Origin: Novosphingobium sp. ST904
GTDB taxonomy: Bacteria > Pseudomonadota > Alphaproteobacteria > Sphingomonadales > Sphingomonadaceae
Assembly: GCF_001298105.1 (NCBI RefSeq)
Contig: NZ_LGJH01000150.1
Location: 1 to 64,000, forward strand
DNA: 64,000 nucleotides
Direction of reading: 5' to 3'
The position numbers and the translations under genes were made by a program. Position 1 is the stretch's first letter. Each line of letters begins with the position of its first letter. Of this stretch, positions 39,089 through 47,413 are shown piece after piece. The notes below the pieces were generated by a model that was given only the letters and a program-made list of their open reading frames with translations, searched no databases and was not told where the DNA came from.

Positions 39089-39351
39089 CCGGCCTCCGCT
39101 TCGCTCTGGCCGGACGGGTTGCTTGGGGGCGCTGCCCCCTGGCGCGGCACAAGGGCGGCCGGGCGGTATCCCCAGCCTTCCGCGCGAATATGTGCTGCGT
39201 ACCTTCGTCACGACTTCGATCCGCTTGTGCAGGCCGGGTGATCCCCCTCCGCCCGTCCGCCCTTGCGCCTTGCACCCCCCGGTCTCGGCGACGGCCAGGG
39301 TTGCAGCGCAGCGCTGCGCTCCAACCCAGACCCATAAGGATCAAGATCATG
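39089..39351 (+). repeat. 260-bp leader repeat, copy 1 (upstream of the ParB-like gene)
   Basis: From CCGGCCTCCGC to the ATG at 39349, this stretch is repeated without gaps at 44145-44407 in front of the DUF932 gene; I count about six mismatches. It contains a GGGGGC-gct-GCCCCC hairpin (39125-39139). Just before the AAGGA ribosome-binding site lies a long hairpin: GGTTG (39299-39303), a 16-base palindrome AGCGCAGCGCTGCGCT (39305-39320), and CAACC (39322-39326). No conserved protein is encoded. A shared regulatory leader, perhaps structured at the RNA level, is inferred. Confidence 0.85.
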
Positions 39352-41422
39352 ACGACCAACGCACAGATCACGACCGTTCCCGAACATGGCGAAACGGTTT
39401 TCATCCCGCTCAACAAGCTGAAAAAGCATCCGAAGAACGCTCGGAAGACCCCGCACAGCGAAGCGTCTATCGAGGGGAAGGCCGCGAGCATCGCCGCCAA
39501 GGGGATGCTGCAAAACCTTGTGGTGGAACCGGAAACGAACGCGGATGGGGAGCCGACCGGCTTCTATCTCGTCAGCGTCGGGGAAGGCCGCAGGCTGGCG
39601 CAGCTTCTGCGCGCCAAGCGCAAGGAAATCAAGAAGACGGAGCCGATCCGCTGCGTCATCGACACCGCGAACGACGCGGCAGAGATCAGCCTTGACGAGA
39701 ACGTCAATCGCGAGAACCTCCATCCCGCAGATGAATTCGAACGCTTCCGCGAGCTTTCGGAAAATCGCGGATGGGGCGCGGAGGAAATCGCAGCCCGGTT
39801 CGGCAAGTCCGCGCATGTCGTGAAGCAGCGGCTTCGCCTTGGCGCTGTCAGCCACAAGCTCATTCAGGTCTACCGCGACGGCGGGCTGACCATGGACCAG
39901 TTGCAGGCGTTCGCCATTACCGACGACCACGACCGGCAGGAACAGGTCTATGAAAACCTGTCCCACAACAAGGAGCCGTGGATCATCCGCCGCGACCTGA
40001 CCGCGAGCAACGTGGCGGCTTCGGATCGGCGGGCGATCTTCGTCGGCCCGGAATCCTATACCGAGGCGGGCGGCAACATCATCCGTGACCTGTTCACCGA
40101 GGATCGCGGCGGCTTCTACGACGATGCCGCGCTGCTGGACCGGCTTGCGCTGGACAAGCTGGAAAGGACCGCCGCCGAGGTTCAGGAGGCCGAGGGGTGG
40201 AAATGGGTTTCGGCCTATATCCACTGGCCCCACGCTCACGGTATGCGCCGCACCTATCCGCAGCCGGTGGAGCTTTCCGAGGAACAGGAAGCCGCCTACG
40301 ACGCCGCGCAGGAGGAACTTGAGCGCCTGTCAGCGGAATGGCAGGACGCGGACGTGGACCTCCCGCCCGAAGTGGATCAGCGCCTTGCGGAGCTTGAATC
40401 CGAGATTGAGCGCATCGACGGGCTGCGCCATGCCTACGATCCCGAGGAGATCGGACGCGGCGGCGTTTTTCGTGGTTCTGAACCATGATGGGGAAGCCCG
40501 CATCGAGCGCGGTTTCATCCGTGCCGAGGACGAGGCCCCGGAGCCGGAGGAAGGCGAAAGCGCGGACGGCGGCACCGGCATCGACGGCGTTCGCGTCAAC
40601 GCCGATGGCGAAATCATCGGGGAAGACGGCGAATATGACGAGGACGGCAACCACATTTCCGCGCTCGACGCCGAGGACGAGGAAGCGGAGGAAGACGGCA
40701 AGCCCCTCTCGGATTCGCTGATCCGCGACCTGACCGCCCATCGCACCCTTGCCTTGCGTCTCGCCCTTGGCGAGCAGCCCGATATGGCCTTGATTGCCGT
40801 CACCCATGCGCTTGCCGCGCAGACCTTCTATCGTGGTGGCGGGGACGCCCACGCCCTCGAAATCCGCCCGATCAGCGCCAGCCTTGGCGGACATGCGGAC
40901 GGCATTGAGGACACGGCGGCGGCGAAAGCGCTGGCGGATCGTCATGCCGGATGGGCGGCGGACATGCCCCGCGACGTGGCCGATCTTTGGGGCTTTATCG
41001 CCGGTCTGGACCATGCCAGCGTCATGGCGCTGTTCGCCCATTGCGCCGCGCAGACCGTCAACGCACTCAAGCTGCCGTGGGAGCAGCACAAGCGCCACGC
41101 CCATGCAACGGCGGACAGGCTGGCGACGGCGGTTGCGCTCGACATGACGGCCCATTGGACACCGACCGTCCGGGCCTATTTCGGGCGCGTGACCAAGGCG
41201 CAAATCCTCGACGCCGTGCGGGAGGCGCTTGGCGACGAAGCCGCCGAGCAGATCGCGGACAAGAAGAAGCCGGAAATGGCGGAAGCTGCCGAACAGCTTC
41301 TGGCAGGAACCGGCTGGCTCCCGCCGATTCTGCGCACCGAGCGGCCCGCATGGCTGGCGGCGGACGAGCAGCCGGAAGCCCGCGCCATGGAGGACGAACC
41401 TTTCGCCGTGGCGGCGGAATGA
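39349..41422 (+). CDS. ParB/Srx-domain DNA-binding protein (one-base frameshift)
   Basis: About 690 residues after repair. The N-terminal ParB-like nuclease/Srx domain (about 10-125) shows FIPLNKLKKHPKNARKTPHS, YLVSVGEGRRLAQLLRAKRK and SLDENVNRENLHPADEFERF. A helix-turn-helix follows (WGAEEIAARFGKSAHVVKQRL). The acidic C-terminal part carries a low-complexity stretch (EDGEYDEDGNHISALDAEDE) and helices. The frame breaks at the TTTTT run 40466-40470, where one T seems extra. Proteins of this size on conjugative elements are often called ParB-like without a ParA partner; this one is 7 kb from parA. A role in partition or element regulation is possible. Confidence 0.82.
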
Positions 41423-41603
41423 AGGATGGGCCGGGATCGCATCAGCGGTCCCGGCCTGCCACCCGGAAAAATCCGGCCGCGCGGCTTCCCCGCGCGGCCG
41501 GATGACCTCGACAGAACAGGAACACATCGGCACATATCGGAACGCGCAGCGGCCATCATGGCGATTGCACGAAAGGCGGTGCCGTCAGCAAAGGTGAAAC
41601 ATC

Positions 41604-42020
41604 ATGGTCGCCGTCATGTTCATGAGCGTTGCGCTGGTCGCGCTTCTCTGCGTCCTCGCCTACAATCTCGCCGTCTATGCGCTGCCCTTTTTCGTAGGAT
41701 TGGCCGCAGCACAATTCGCCTACCAGACAGGATCGGGCCTGATCGGCGCGGGACTCGTCGGCTTACTTTCTGCTGGTGCCGCCTTCGGCATTCTGGCCGG
41801 GCTGTTCGAGACGATCCGTTCGCCTTTCATCCGCTTGATTGTCGCGCTGATCTTCACCGCGCCCGCCGCCGTCGCGGGCTATGCGCTGGTCCATGGCGTC
41901 ACCAAGGAGGCGGTGCCGTCCGACATCTGGCGGCAAATCTTCTGCATTGCTGGTGGCGGATTCGTCGGCTTCTCCGCCTTCGCGCGTCTGGTGAACGGTG
42001 TCGGCCAGCCCGCGAAGTAA
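41604..42020 (+). CDS. Small polytopic membrane protein of unknown function
   Basis: 138 residues with about four transmembrane segments: MFMSVALVALLCVLAYNLAV, FVGLAAAQFAYQTGSGLIGA, LLSAGAAFGILAGLFETI and LIVALIFTAPAAVAGYALVH. A Gly-rich end includes CIAGGGFVGFSAFARLV. An AAAGGTGAA ribosome-binding site precedes the ATG. Found between the ParB-like gene and a toxin-antitoxin pair; I know of no function. It may be conserved on similar elements. Confidence 0.6.
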   Translation: MVAVMFMSVALVALLCVLAYNLAVYALPFFVGLAAAQFAYQTGSGLIGAGLVGLLSAGAAFGILAGLFETIRSPFIRLIVALIFTAPAAVAGYALVHGVTKEAVPSDIWRQIFCIAGGGFVGFSAFARLVNGVGQPAK

Positions 42021-42060
42021 TGGTGCGGAAACGGCTGGCAGAGCAAGGCGGCGGTCAATC

Positions 42061-42085
42061 TTGACATGATAAGGAATATTCCTTA
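42061..42085 (+). promoter_or_regulatory. Promoter/operator of the prlF-yhaV pair
   Basis: TTGACA (42061-42066) is a -35-like box. It is followed closely by TAAGGAATATTCCTTA (42070-42085), a perfect 16-bp palindrome lying where the -10 region would be. The antitoxin start codon is 33 bases further on. Toxin-antitoxin operons are usually autorepressed at such palindromes by the antitoxin's AbrB-type domain. Confidence 0.75.
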
Positions 42086-42117
42086 CATTCCACTCCACCG
42101 ATTTATGGAGGCCCGCC

Positions 42118-42453
42118 ATGGGAGCGTTGCTGAAAGAAGAAAGCACCATCACCGCCAAGGGACAGACCACCGTGCCGAAGTCCGTTCGGCAGGCGCTGGG
42201 CGTTGACTATGGTGGACGCATTGCTTTTCTCATTGATGAGCAGCACCGCGTCTATGTCCAGAAGGCCGAGGTTGAAGAAACCGCCGATCCCGTGATCGAC
42301 CGTTTTCTCGAATTTCTCGCGCGGGACATGGCGAAGCAGCCCGAAAAATCCGTTCTTCCGTTCCCGCAATCCTTGCTCGACCGGGCTGTTGCCCTGACGT
42401 CGGGCATGACGGTCGATCTCGATGCCGAGATCGAGGGGGACGTTTCGATCTGA
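42118..42453 (+). CDS. prlF: Type II antitoxin, PrlF family
   Basis: 111 residues. The N-terminal swapped-hairpin (AbrB/SpoVT-like) motif reads EESTITAKGQTTVPKSVRQA LGVDYGG, the signature of PrlF antitoxins. The C-terminal helices (PVIDRFLEFLARDMAKQPEK) would wrap the toxin. In Escherichia coli PrlF neutralises the ribosome-dependent ribonuclease YhaV and represses the operon. Here the toxin gene starts one base after the stop. The 16-bp palindrome upstream is the likely operator. A stabilising role for the element is expected from the family. Confidence 0.9.
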   Translation: MGALLKEESTITAKGQTTVPKSVRQALGVDYGGRIAFLIDEQHRVYVQKAEVEETADPVIDRFLEFLARDMAKQPEKSVLPFPQSLLDRAVALTSGMTVDLDAEIEGDVSI

Positions 42454-42454
42454 T

Positions 42455-42946
42455 ATGCCGACGATCAATGGCTGGACCGTCCTCGCACACCCACTCTTTC
42501 TAGATCAGTGGGAAAAGCTGATCGAGGCGGTCGACACGCTCAAAGCAAAGAAACCGGGCGATTATCAGAAAGCCGCCGACGCCAAGTTGCTTGCGTCCTT
42601 GGTCCAGCTTGTCACCGTCAATGTGCCATCGGACCCGACAGCATCCATCTATCGGCAAGGCGCGACTCTTGGCGATGACCGCAAGCACTGGTTTCGCGCC
42701 AAGTTCGGCAATGGTCGTTTCCGGCTCTTTTTCCGCTACAGCAGCGCCAGCAAGGTCATCATTTTCGCCTGGGTGAACGACGAAAACAGCTTGCGGACCT
42801 ACGGCTCCAAAACGGACGCTTATAAGGTCTTCAAGGGGATGCTGGATGACGGCAATCCGCCTGACGATTGGGACACGCTTCACAAGGAGGCTTCCGACTC
42901 CAAGGCGGTTGATCGGCTGGAAAAAGCCTCGCCCCCGAAACCATAA
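42455..42946 (+). CDS. yhaV: Type II toxin, YhaV family ribonuclease
   Basis: 163 residues. It begins INGWTVLAHPLFLDQWEKLI and has the RelE/YoeB-like core of YhaV: DPTASIYRQGATLGDDRKHW, FRAKFGNGRFRLFFRYSSAS, and KVIIFAWVNDENSLRTYGSK. YhaV cleaves mRNA and is neutralised by PrlF. The ATG lies one base after the antitoxin stop. The gene looks intact with no frame break, suggesting that the toxin is functional. Confidence 0.9.
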   Translation: MPTINGWTVLAHPLFLDQWEKLIEAVDTLKAKKPGDYQKAADAKLLASLVQLVTVNVPSDPTASIYRQGATLGDDRKHWFRAKFGNGRFRLFFRYSSASKVIIFAWVNDENSLRTYGSKTDAYKVFKGMLDDGNPPDDWDTLHKEASDSKAVDRLEKASPPKP

Positions 42947-43125
42947 CAGACGCTGTAGAACGTCACAGGATTGGGCGTTGCCCTCCGGGCCGGGCTTTCG
43001 GCTGCGCCGGAACCACGCCTTCGCCGCGTTTCCGCCATTCGGCTTCAATCCCATAACGCAAGGGCGGCGGCGGACATTTCGCGGCAAGCCCCATCCGGCT
43101 GGAGAGGCAATTCCCGGAGCCGGTC

Positions 43126-43409
43126 TTAGTCGCCGTTGCGGCAGACCCACGAGGTCGGACTTTCCGTCCACTTCGATGAACGAGCGGATCAGCGCCGGGA
43201 AACTCGGATCATCTGCGTGGCGAGGTATGGCGTGCGGCCCGCAAGCGGTCTTCCGGCCACGCCAGCACCGGCGAAGGTCAGACGAAGCCTCGCCTGCAAA
43301 CGCCCACTGGCAGCACACGAACTGGCCTTGAAGGTCAGGATGAAAAGACCGCAGCCAAGGCGACCGGCGCAGCCTCCCCGATCCCGGCGCGGCGCAGGAC
43401 GGCCGCCAT
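43126..43409 (-). pseudogene. Inverted, decayed copy of the DUF736 gene
   Basis: On the minus strand the relic start matches the intact gene at 43689: GGAATACGGCAAATGGC versus GGAATACGACAATGGC. The 3' end matches even better: CGCAACGGCGACTAAGACCG is identical in both, with continued similarity to GGAATTGCC downstream. In between, scrambled frames still show DDPSFPALIRSF (intact [12 protein letters not shown]) and FILTFKA (intact LTLNVKA). The relic is about 34 bases shorter and has several shifts, so it is dead. It is divergent from its intact relative, with recognisable upstream similarity. The rest of 42947-43688 holds no other gene. Confidence 0.8.
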
Positions 43410-43688
43410 TTGCCGTATTCCCACGATTTCCTGAAACGGGCGCTCCATCCGCGTCCTCGATTGGCACGGTCTGACCGAAGATCGGCTTCGCCTCGCTCGT
43501 CTTCCCGCAACGTCCGCCGCCAGCTTTTTTCCGCCGCCTTCGGCTTTGCATCGCGAAGCAAAAAAAGCCGTCGCCGGCCGCCTTCCACTTTGTTCCAGCC
43601 CCGAAGGGGTGCGGGGCCGATCGTCCCCGGTCTCACGACCACCATCGAGGTCGCAATGGTGCGGCCCGACAGGAAAAGGAATACGACA

Positions 43689-44006
43689 ATGGCGACCATC
43701 GGCACCTTCACCCAGAACGAGAACGGCGCGGGCTTCACCGGCGCGGTCAAGACCCTGACCCTCAACGTCAAGGCCAAGTTCGTCCCCAGCGAGGGCGACA
43801 GCGAGCGCGGCCCCGACTTCCGCATCTTCGCGGGCGCTACCGAGTTCGGCGCGGCCTGGAAGAAGACCGCCCGCGAGACGCAGCGCGAATACCTCTCGGT
43901 CAAGCTGGACGATCCGAGCTTCCCCGCACCGATCTACGCCAGCCTGGTCGAAGCCGAGGACGGAAAAGCCCACAACCTCATCTGGTCCCGCCGCAACGGC
44001 GACTAA
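43689..44006 (+). CDS. DUF736 family protein, copy 1
   Basis: 105 residues: [77 protein letters not shown]. These features define DUF736, a small beta-rich protein found on almost all elements of this kind; its biochemical function is not established. A second, divergent copy occurs at 50493 and a dead inverted copy at 43126. AGGAAAAGGA upstream serves as ribosome-binding site. The strong hairpin at 44024-44045 ends the gene. Confidence 0.9.
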   Translation: MATIGTFTQNENGAGFTGAVKTLTLNVKAKFVPSEGDSERGPDFRIFAGATEFGAAWKKTARETQREYLSVKLDDPSFPAPIYASLVEAEDGKAHNLIWSRRNGD

Positions 44007-44023
44007 GACCGGCTCCCGGAATT

Positions 44024-44052
44024 GCCCCGCTCAACCGAGCGGGGCTTCTTTT
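44024..44052 (+). terminator. Intrinsic terminator of DUF736 copy 1
   Basis: GCCCCGCTC (44024-44032) pairs perfectly with GAGCGGGGC (44037-44045) around AACC, followed by TTCTTTTT. Confidence 0.85.
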
Positions 44053-44144
44053 TGCTCATGTCCGCCGCCTTTCAGGAGACAAGGAGATCAGGATACACGA
44101 CTTTCCGATTTTCAGGTTTCGCGTATCCCGATCAGATCTTCTCC

Positions 44145-44407
44145 CCGGCCTCCGCTTCGCTCTGACCGGGCGGGTTGCTTGGGGGCGCTGCCCCCTGGCG
44201 CGGCACAAGGGCGGCCGGGCGGTATCCCCAGCCTTCCGCGCGGATATGTACTGCGCACCTTCGTCACGACTTCGATCCGCTTGTGCAGGCCGGGTGATCC
44301 CCCTCCGCCCGTCCGCCCTTGCGCCTTGCACCCCCCGGTCTCGGCGACGGCCAGGGTTGCAGCGCAGCGCTGCGCTCCAACCCAGACCCATAAGGATCAA
44401 CATCATG
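44145..44407 (+). repeat. 260-bp leader repeat, copy 2 (upstream of the DUF932 gene)
   Basis: Direct, gap-free repeat of 39089-39351, again ending at a start codon (44405). The two hairpins and the AAGGATCA ribosome-binding region are kept. Upstream the copies diverge, although both are preceded by short inverted repeats of the form ATCAGGAT...ATCCTGAT (near 39034-39076) and GATCAGGATAC...GTATCCCGATC (near 44089-44133). Confidence 0.85.
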
Positions 44408-45250
44408 ACCTATCATCACCTTGCCACCCGGTTCGGCCGCAACAGCCACCAGATCAGCGGGCGCGAAGCACTCGACAACGAAGCGCTCTATCGTCATGTC
44501 CCGTCCATCTTTGCCCGCGAGGCGCATGACAGCCGGTCGGAGCGTTACGTCTATGTCCCCACCATCGACATCGTGGAGGGGTTGCGGCGCGAAGGATGGT
44601 TCCCGTTCTTCGCCGTCCAGTCGGTTCCGCGTGACGGGAGCCGCCACGGCCACGCCAAGCATATGCTGCGCCTGCGCCGGGATGACGGCATCGGCAAGCC
44701 GGAGGCGGCGGAAGTCATCATCGTCAATTCGCATGACGGAACGAGTAGCTACCAGATGTTTGCCGGGATGCTGCGTTTCGTCTGCACCAACAGTCTTGTG
44801 GCGGGCGAGCGGTTCGAGGACGTGCGCGTGCCGCACAAGGGCAATATCCAGCATGACATTATCGAAGGCGTCTATACGGTCGCGGAGGATTTTCCCCGGC
44901 TGATCGACGCCAGCGAAACCATGAAGGAAATCCAGCTTGGCCAAGATGAGCGCCGAGTTCTGGCCGAAGCCAGCCTTGTCGCCCGGTATGGCGAGGATGA
45001 AAGCCCGGTCCGCCCGGAACAGATCATCGAACCGCGCCGCCGCGAGGATGCCGGGCAAAGCCTCTGGATGACCTACAACACCATTCAGGAAAATATCATC
45101 CGGGGTGGACTCCATGGCCGCAAGCGTAACTCCGAAGGCCGTATCCGCCGCAGCCAGACCCGTCCCATCAACGGAATCGACCAGAACGTGACCCTCAATC
45201 GCGCGCTCTGGACGCTGGCCGAAGGGATGCAGCGCCTCAAGACCCAATGA
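44405..45250 (+). CDS. DUF932 family protein
   Basis: 281 residues. YVYVPTIDIVEGLRREGWFP, HMLRLRRDD, EVIIVNSHDGTSSYQMFAGM and FVCTNSLVAGERFEDVRVPH match the DUF932 phage/plasmid family, whose members are widespread on mobile elements and of unsettled function. The shared leader suggests joint control with the ParB-like gene. A perfect terminator follows. The frame is intact. Confidence 0.88.
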   Translation: MTYHHLATRFGRNSHQISGREALDNEALYRHVPSIFAREAHDSRSERYVYVPTIDIVEGLRREGWFPFFAVQSVPRDGSRHGHAKHMLRLRRDDGIGKPEAAEVIIVNSHDGTSSYQMFAGMLRFVCTNSLVAGERFEDVRVPHKGNIQHDIIEGVYTVAEDFPRLIDASETMKEIQLGQDERRVLAEASLVARYGEDESPVRPEQIIEPRRREDAGQSLWMTYNTIQENIIRGGLHGRKRNSEGRIRRSQTRPINGIDQNVTLNRALWTLAEGMQRLKTQ

Positions 45251-45258
45251 CCGCCAAT

Positions 45259-45290
45259 CCGTAGAGCCGGGAAACCGGCTCTACGGTTTT
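45259..45290 (+). terminator. Intrinsic terminator after DUF932
   Basis: CCGTAGAGCCGG (45259-45270), GAAA tetraloop, CCGGCTCTACGG (45275-45286), then TTTT. A perfect 12-bp stem capped by a GNRA loop. Confidence 0.9.
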
Positions 45291-45559
45291 CCGCTTTTCA
45301 GGCTTTCAGGTTCCTCAATTTTTGCGCCGATCCGGCTCAGCGGATCGCGGCGCGGCCATGCCGGGACACGGCCGGCGCTCGCCGGGCTAGGCCCGGCTCG
45401 CGAATCAAGGCAAGCACTCTTAAAACAAAAATAACCAATGTATCTATCGAGTTAGCAGAACCACTTATATCGTTGGCGTGGCTACAGCTACCTGCCGAAA
45501 TCTCGCAGACTTCCAGTTCGGGCCTGTCTCTGCACGGCCCGAAATTGGGAGAAGACGCC

Positions 45560-46343
45560 ATGCTTAGCATCGATTGGCGTGCTCCGGCGGCTTATAAGCA
45601 CACCGAGAATCTGCCCGCCGCCGGTTTCGCCTGGGAATATCTTCGTCGCAACGACGAATATCGCCATGACTTTAACGCCATTGCGCTGACCGGAGAACCC
45701 GGCGCGAGGCAATTGGAACGGTTCGCGCAGCGCTGGGGGTTGCGATTTCGCACACGATCCCGACGCACCGGCTGATCGCCAGCCCCCGTTCTGGTCGCCG
45801 CGCCTTCAGCCGCAGGCGGTCATGCTGTCGCCTGTCGAACAGGAGGCCGCAAAAACGGAGCCGCTGGTCGCTCTCGCCCATCTCGACGGTCTCGATCTAC
45901 GCCGCGCGGCCGATGGCTGGCACGGCGTCTGGCAGGTGGGCGACATCGCGCACCAGTTCTGGTTGCCGGACGCGGTGCCCGACGCAGCCGCTTTCTATGC
46001 CGTGACCTTGCCGATGGATTCGTTTCTGGAGCTTCGCATCCATGCGGCGCGTCGCCTTTGGCGATCCCTCACGCGGCGTCGGCCTGGCCCGCCCATCGGC
46101 GTCCTGCCCGACCAGCTCCGGGAATGGCATATCCTGTCCCTGCGCGCGCTCGACGCTCGCCTGCGCGGCGAGAGCTATCGCGCCATCGCCGAAGTCCTGC
46201 TCGGCTTTCAGGGAACGAAGGAGGATTTCGAGGCCGATCCAGCCAAGAACAAGGCCCGCCGTCTTGTCGCCCACGGCATCAGGATGATGCGCGGCGGCTA
46301 TCGCTTGTTACTGCATTATCCGGTCAAACCCGGTAAAACCTGA
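45560..46343 (+). CDS. DUF6499/DUF2285-type element regulator (one-base frameshift)
   Basis: About 260 residues after repair. The N-terminal part, MLSIDWRAPAAYKHTENLPA and FAWEYLRRNDEYRHDF, matches the DUF6499 transcriptional-regulator-like domain. The C-terminal part, LRALDARLRGESYRAIAEVL then GIRMMRGGYRLLLHYP, matches the DUF2285 domain often next to it. The frame breaks at TTT 45746-45748, where one T appears extra; the following frame continues HDPDAPADRQPPFWSPRLQ. Such proteins are common near replication or conjugation genes and probably bind DNA. The start is the ATG at 45560. The AT-rich stretch 45420-45480 likely has its promoter. Confidence 0.7.
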
Positions 46344-46381
46344 TTTCGGTCAGTAATCACGTTGCCGCCGATGCCGAGGCG

Positions 46382-46675
46382 TTACGCCTTGTTGGCGGCG
46401 GCCTGTTCCAGAATCCGCTTGTAGCCTTCCCGCGAGAGCCATTGCGCCCGTTCGAGATGGCTTTGCCAGCATCGGCGCGACCGCAGTTCCTCGGCAACCG
46501 GATCGCGGTGCAGCACGATTCGCGCCACTTCCTTCCAGTCGGCGTCCTCGGCCTTGGCGTCGAGAAGGCGCAGATAGGTCACGAAATGCCGTTCGTCATA
46601 GGTGGTGATTTCATCGCCTGTCGGCGCTACGTCATCCACATCGGGATCAAGTTCGACGGGCGTTCGCATCGTCAT
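46382..46675 (-). CDS. Small conserved element protein, DUF2285-associated
   Basis: 97 residues. ITTYDERHFVTYLRLLDAKA then DWKEVARIVLHRDP and RSRRCWQSHLERAQWLSREG YKRIL are highly typical of a small helical protein that often accompanies DUF2285 genes on conjugative elements; I am unsure of its current domain name. It is likely DNA-binding. GGAAGGG precedes the ATG. It faces the preceding gene (39-base gap) and is divergent from the HTH-repA operon, with a hairpin-rich intergenic region between. Confidence 0.65.
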   Translation of the reverse strand: MTMRTPVELDPDVDDVAPTGDEITTYDERHFVTYLRLLDAKAEDADWKEVARIVLHRDPVAEELRSRRCWQSHLERAQWLSREGYKRILEQAAANKA

Positions 46676-46686
46676 TGCCCTTCCTT

Positions 46687-46908
46687 CAGGAGAGTGCCTG
46701 CGGTGCGCCCCCGCAGATAAGACTCTCTGACTCCTGGTGATCGGGGAGTTCGAAACCGCTGTTACACGGCCCCATGGCCTTTAGCTCGGAAAGCCTGTTG
46801 TATACGCCACAGGCTCCCCGACCATAGGTCAAGGAGTGCGGTGCCGTAACGGCCGGCACCAAACGGTAACAGAGGGGTTTCGACGCCCCGGAGCAGTGCG
46901 TCTGCTCC
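46687..46908. other. Hairpin-rich intergenic element, candidate structured RNA or regulatory DNA
   Basis: At least six perfect short stems in 220 bases: CTGCGG/CCGCAG (46698-46703 and 46711-46716) inside CAGGA/TCCTG (46687-46691 and 46732-46736); CGGGGAG/CTCCCCG (46742-46748 and 46814-46820) enclosing GGCC/GGCC (46768-46779) and CCTGT/ACAGG (46794-46798 and 46809-46813); GGTGCC/GGCACC (46840-46860); GGAGCAG/CTGCTCC (46890-46908). A longer pairing also links GTTCGAAACC (about 46748-46757) to the GGGTTTCGAC end near 46884. No protein is apparent. It lies between divergent genes, so the strand is unknown. Confidence 0.5.
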
Positions 46909-47140
46909 GCTTTCACCCTTAGCCGATGCGCGCGCGATTGTCTTGACCGAATCCGCGCCGCAGGTGGTGAAACGCTGAAATCTCTCGCCTTTTCCGGCTG
47001 ACTATCACCCGAATGGGGGGTGCCGCCAGCGCATAGGCGCAACTGCGGCACGCTACAGGCCGCCGATCCCTCGCCATCGTTCGCCACAGCCCGCTGTCGC
47101 TTCGACAGCGCCTGCCTGACGAACCGGAGAGAGAGATTCC

Positions 47141-47413
47141 ATGGCCATCCGCTCCAATGCGGACCTGCCGCCGCGCCTGCTGCGCACAAAGGAAGCCGCG
47201 CGCTTCCTCGGCTTGTCCATCCGCACCCTTGAGAAGCATCGCACCTATGGCACCGGCCCGACCTACCGCAAGATCGGTGGCCGCGTCCTCTACGCCGTGC
47301 GCGATCTGGAATCATGGTCGGCCATCGGCACCCGCAAATCCACCAGCGACAAGAACGCCGGCACGGTCTTTCCCGCGCGTCCGCTAACGCCGCAAGAGCG
47401 GGACGAGCTGTAA
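47141..47413 (+). CDS. Small helix-turn-helix DNA-binding protein (MerR/excisionase-like)
   Basis: 90 residues. LLRTKEAARFLGLSIRTLEK HRTYGTGPTYRKIGGRVLYA is a winged-helix of the AlpA/Xis/MerR-like class (helix_turn_helix_17 type). These small proteins commonly sit just before repA in this element family and may regulate it. GGAGAGAGAG precedes the ATG. repA starts right after the stop. Confidence 0.8.
   Translation: MAIRSNADLPPRLLRTKEAARFLGLSIRTLEKHRTYGTGPTYRKIGGRVLYAVRDLESWSAIGTRKSTSDKNAGTVFPARPLTPQERDEL

Noticed and set aside
42500..43903. A 467-codon minus-strand frame spanning YhaV and DUF736
   Set aside because: Mostly antisense to yhaV and the intact DUF736 gene. Only the middle part has meaning, as the decayed DUF736 copy, and that is listed as a pseudogene.
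46730..46770. Possible hammerhead-like ribozyme (CTGGTGA followed by GAAAC)
   Set aside because: The core would need CTGATGA and a stem between the two motifs; the fourth core base differs and the intervening bases do not pair properly.
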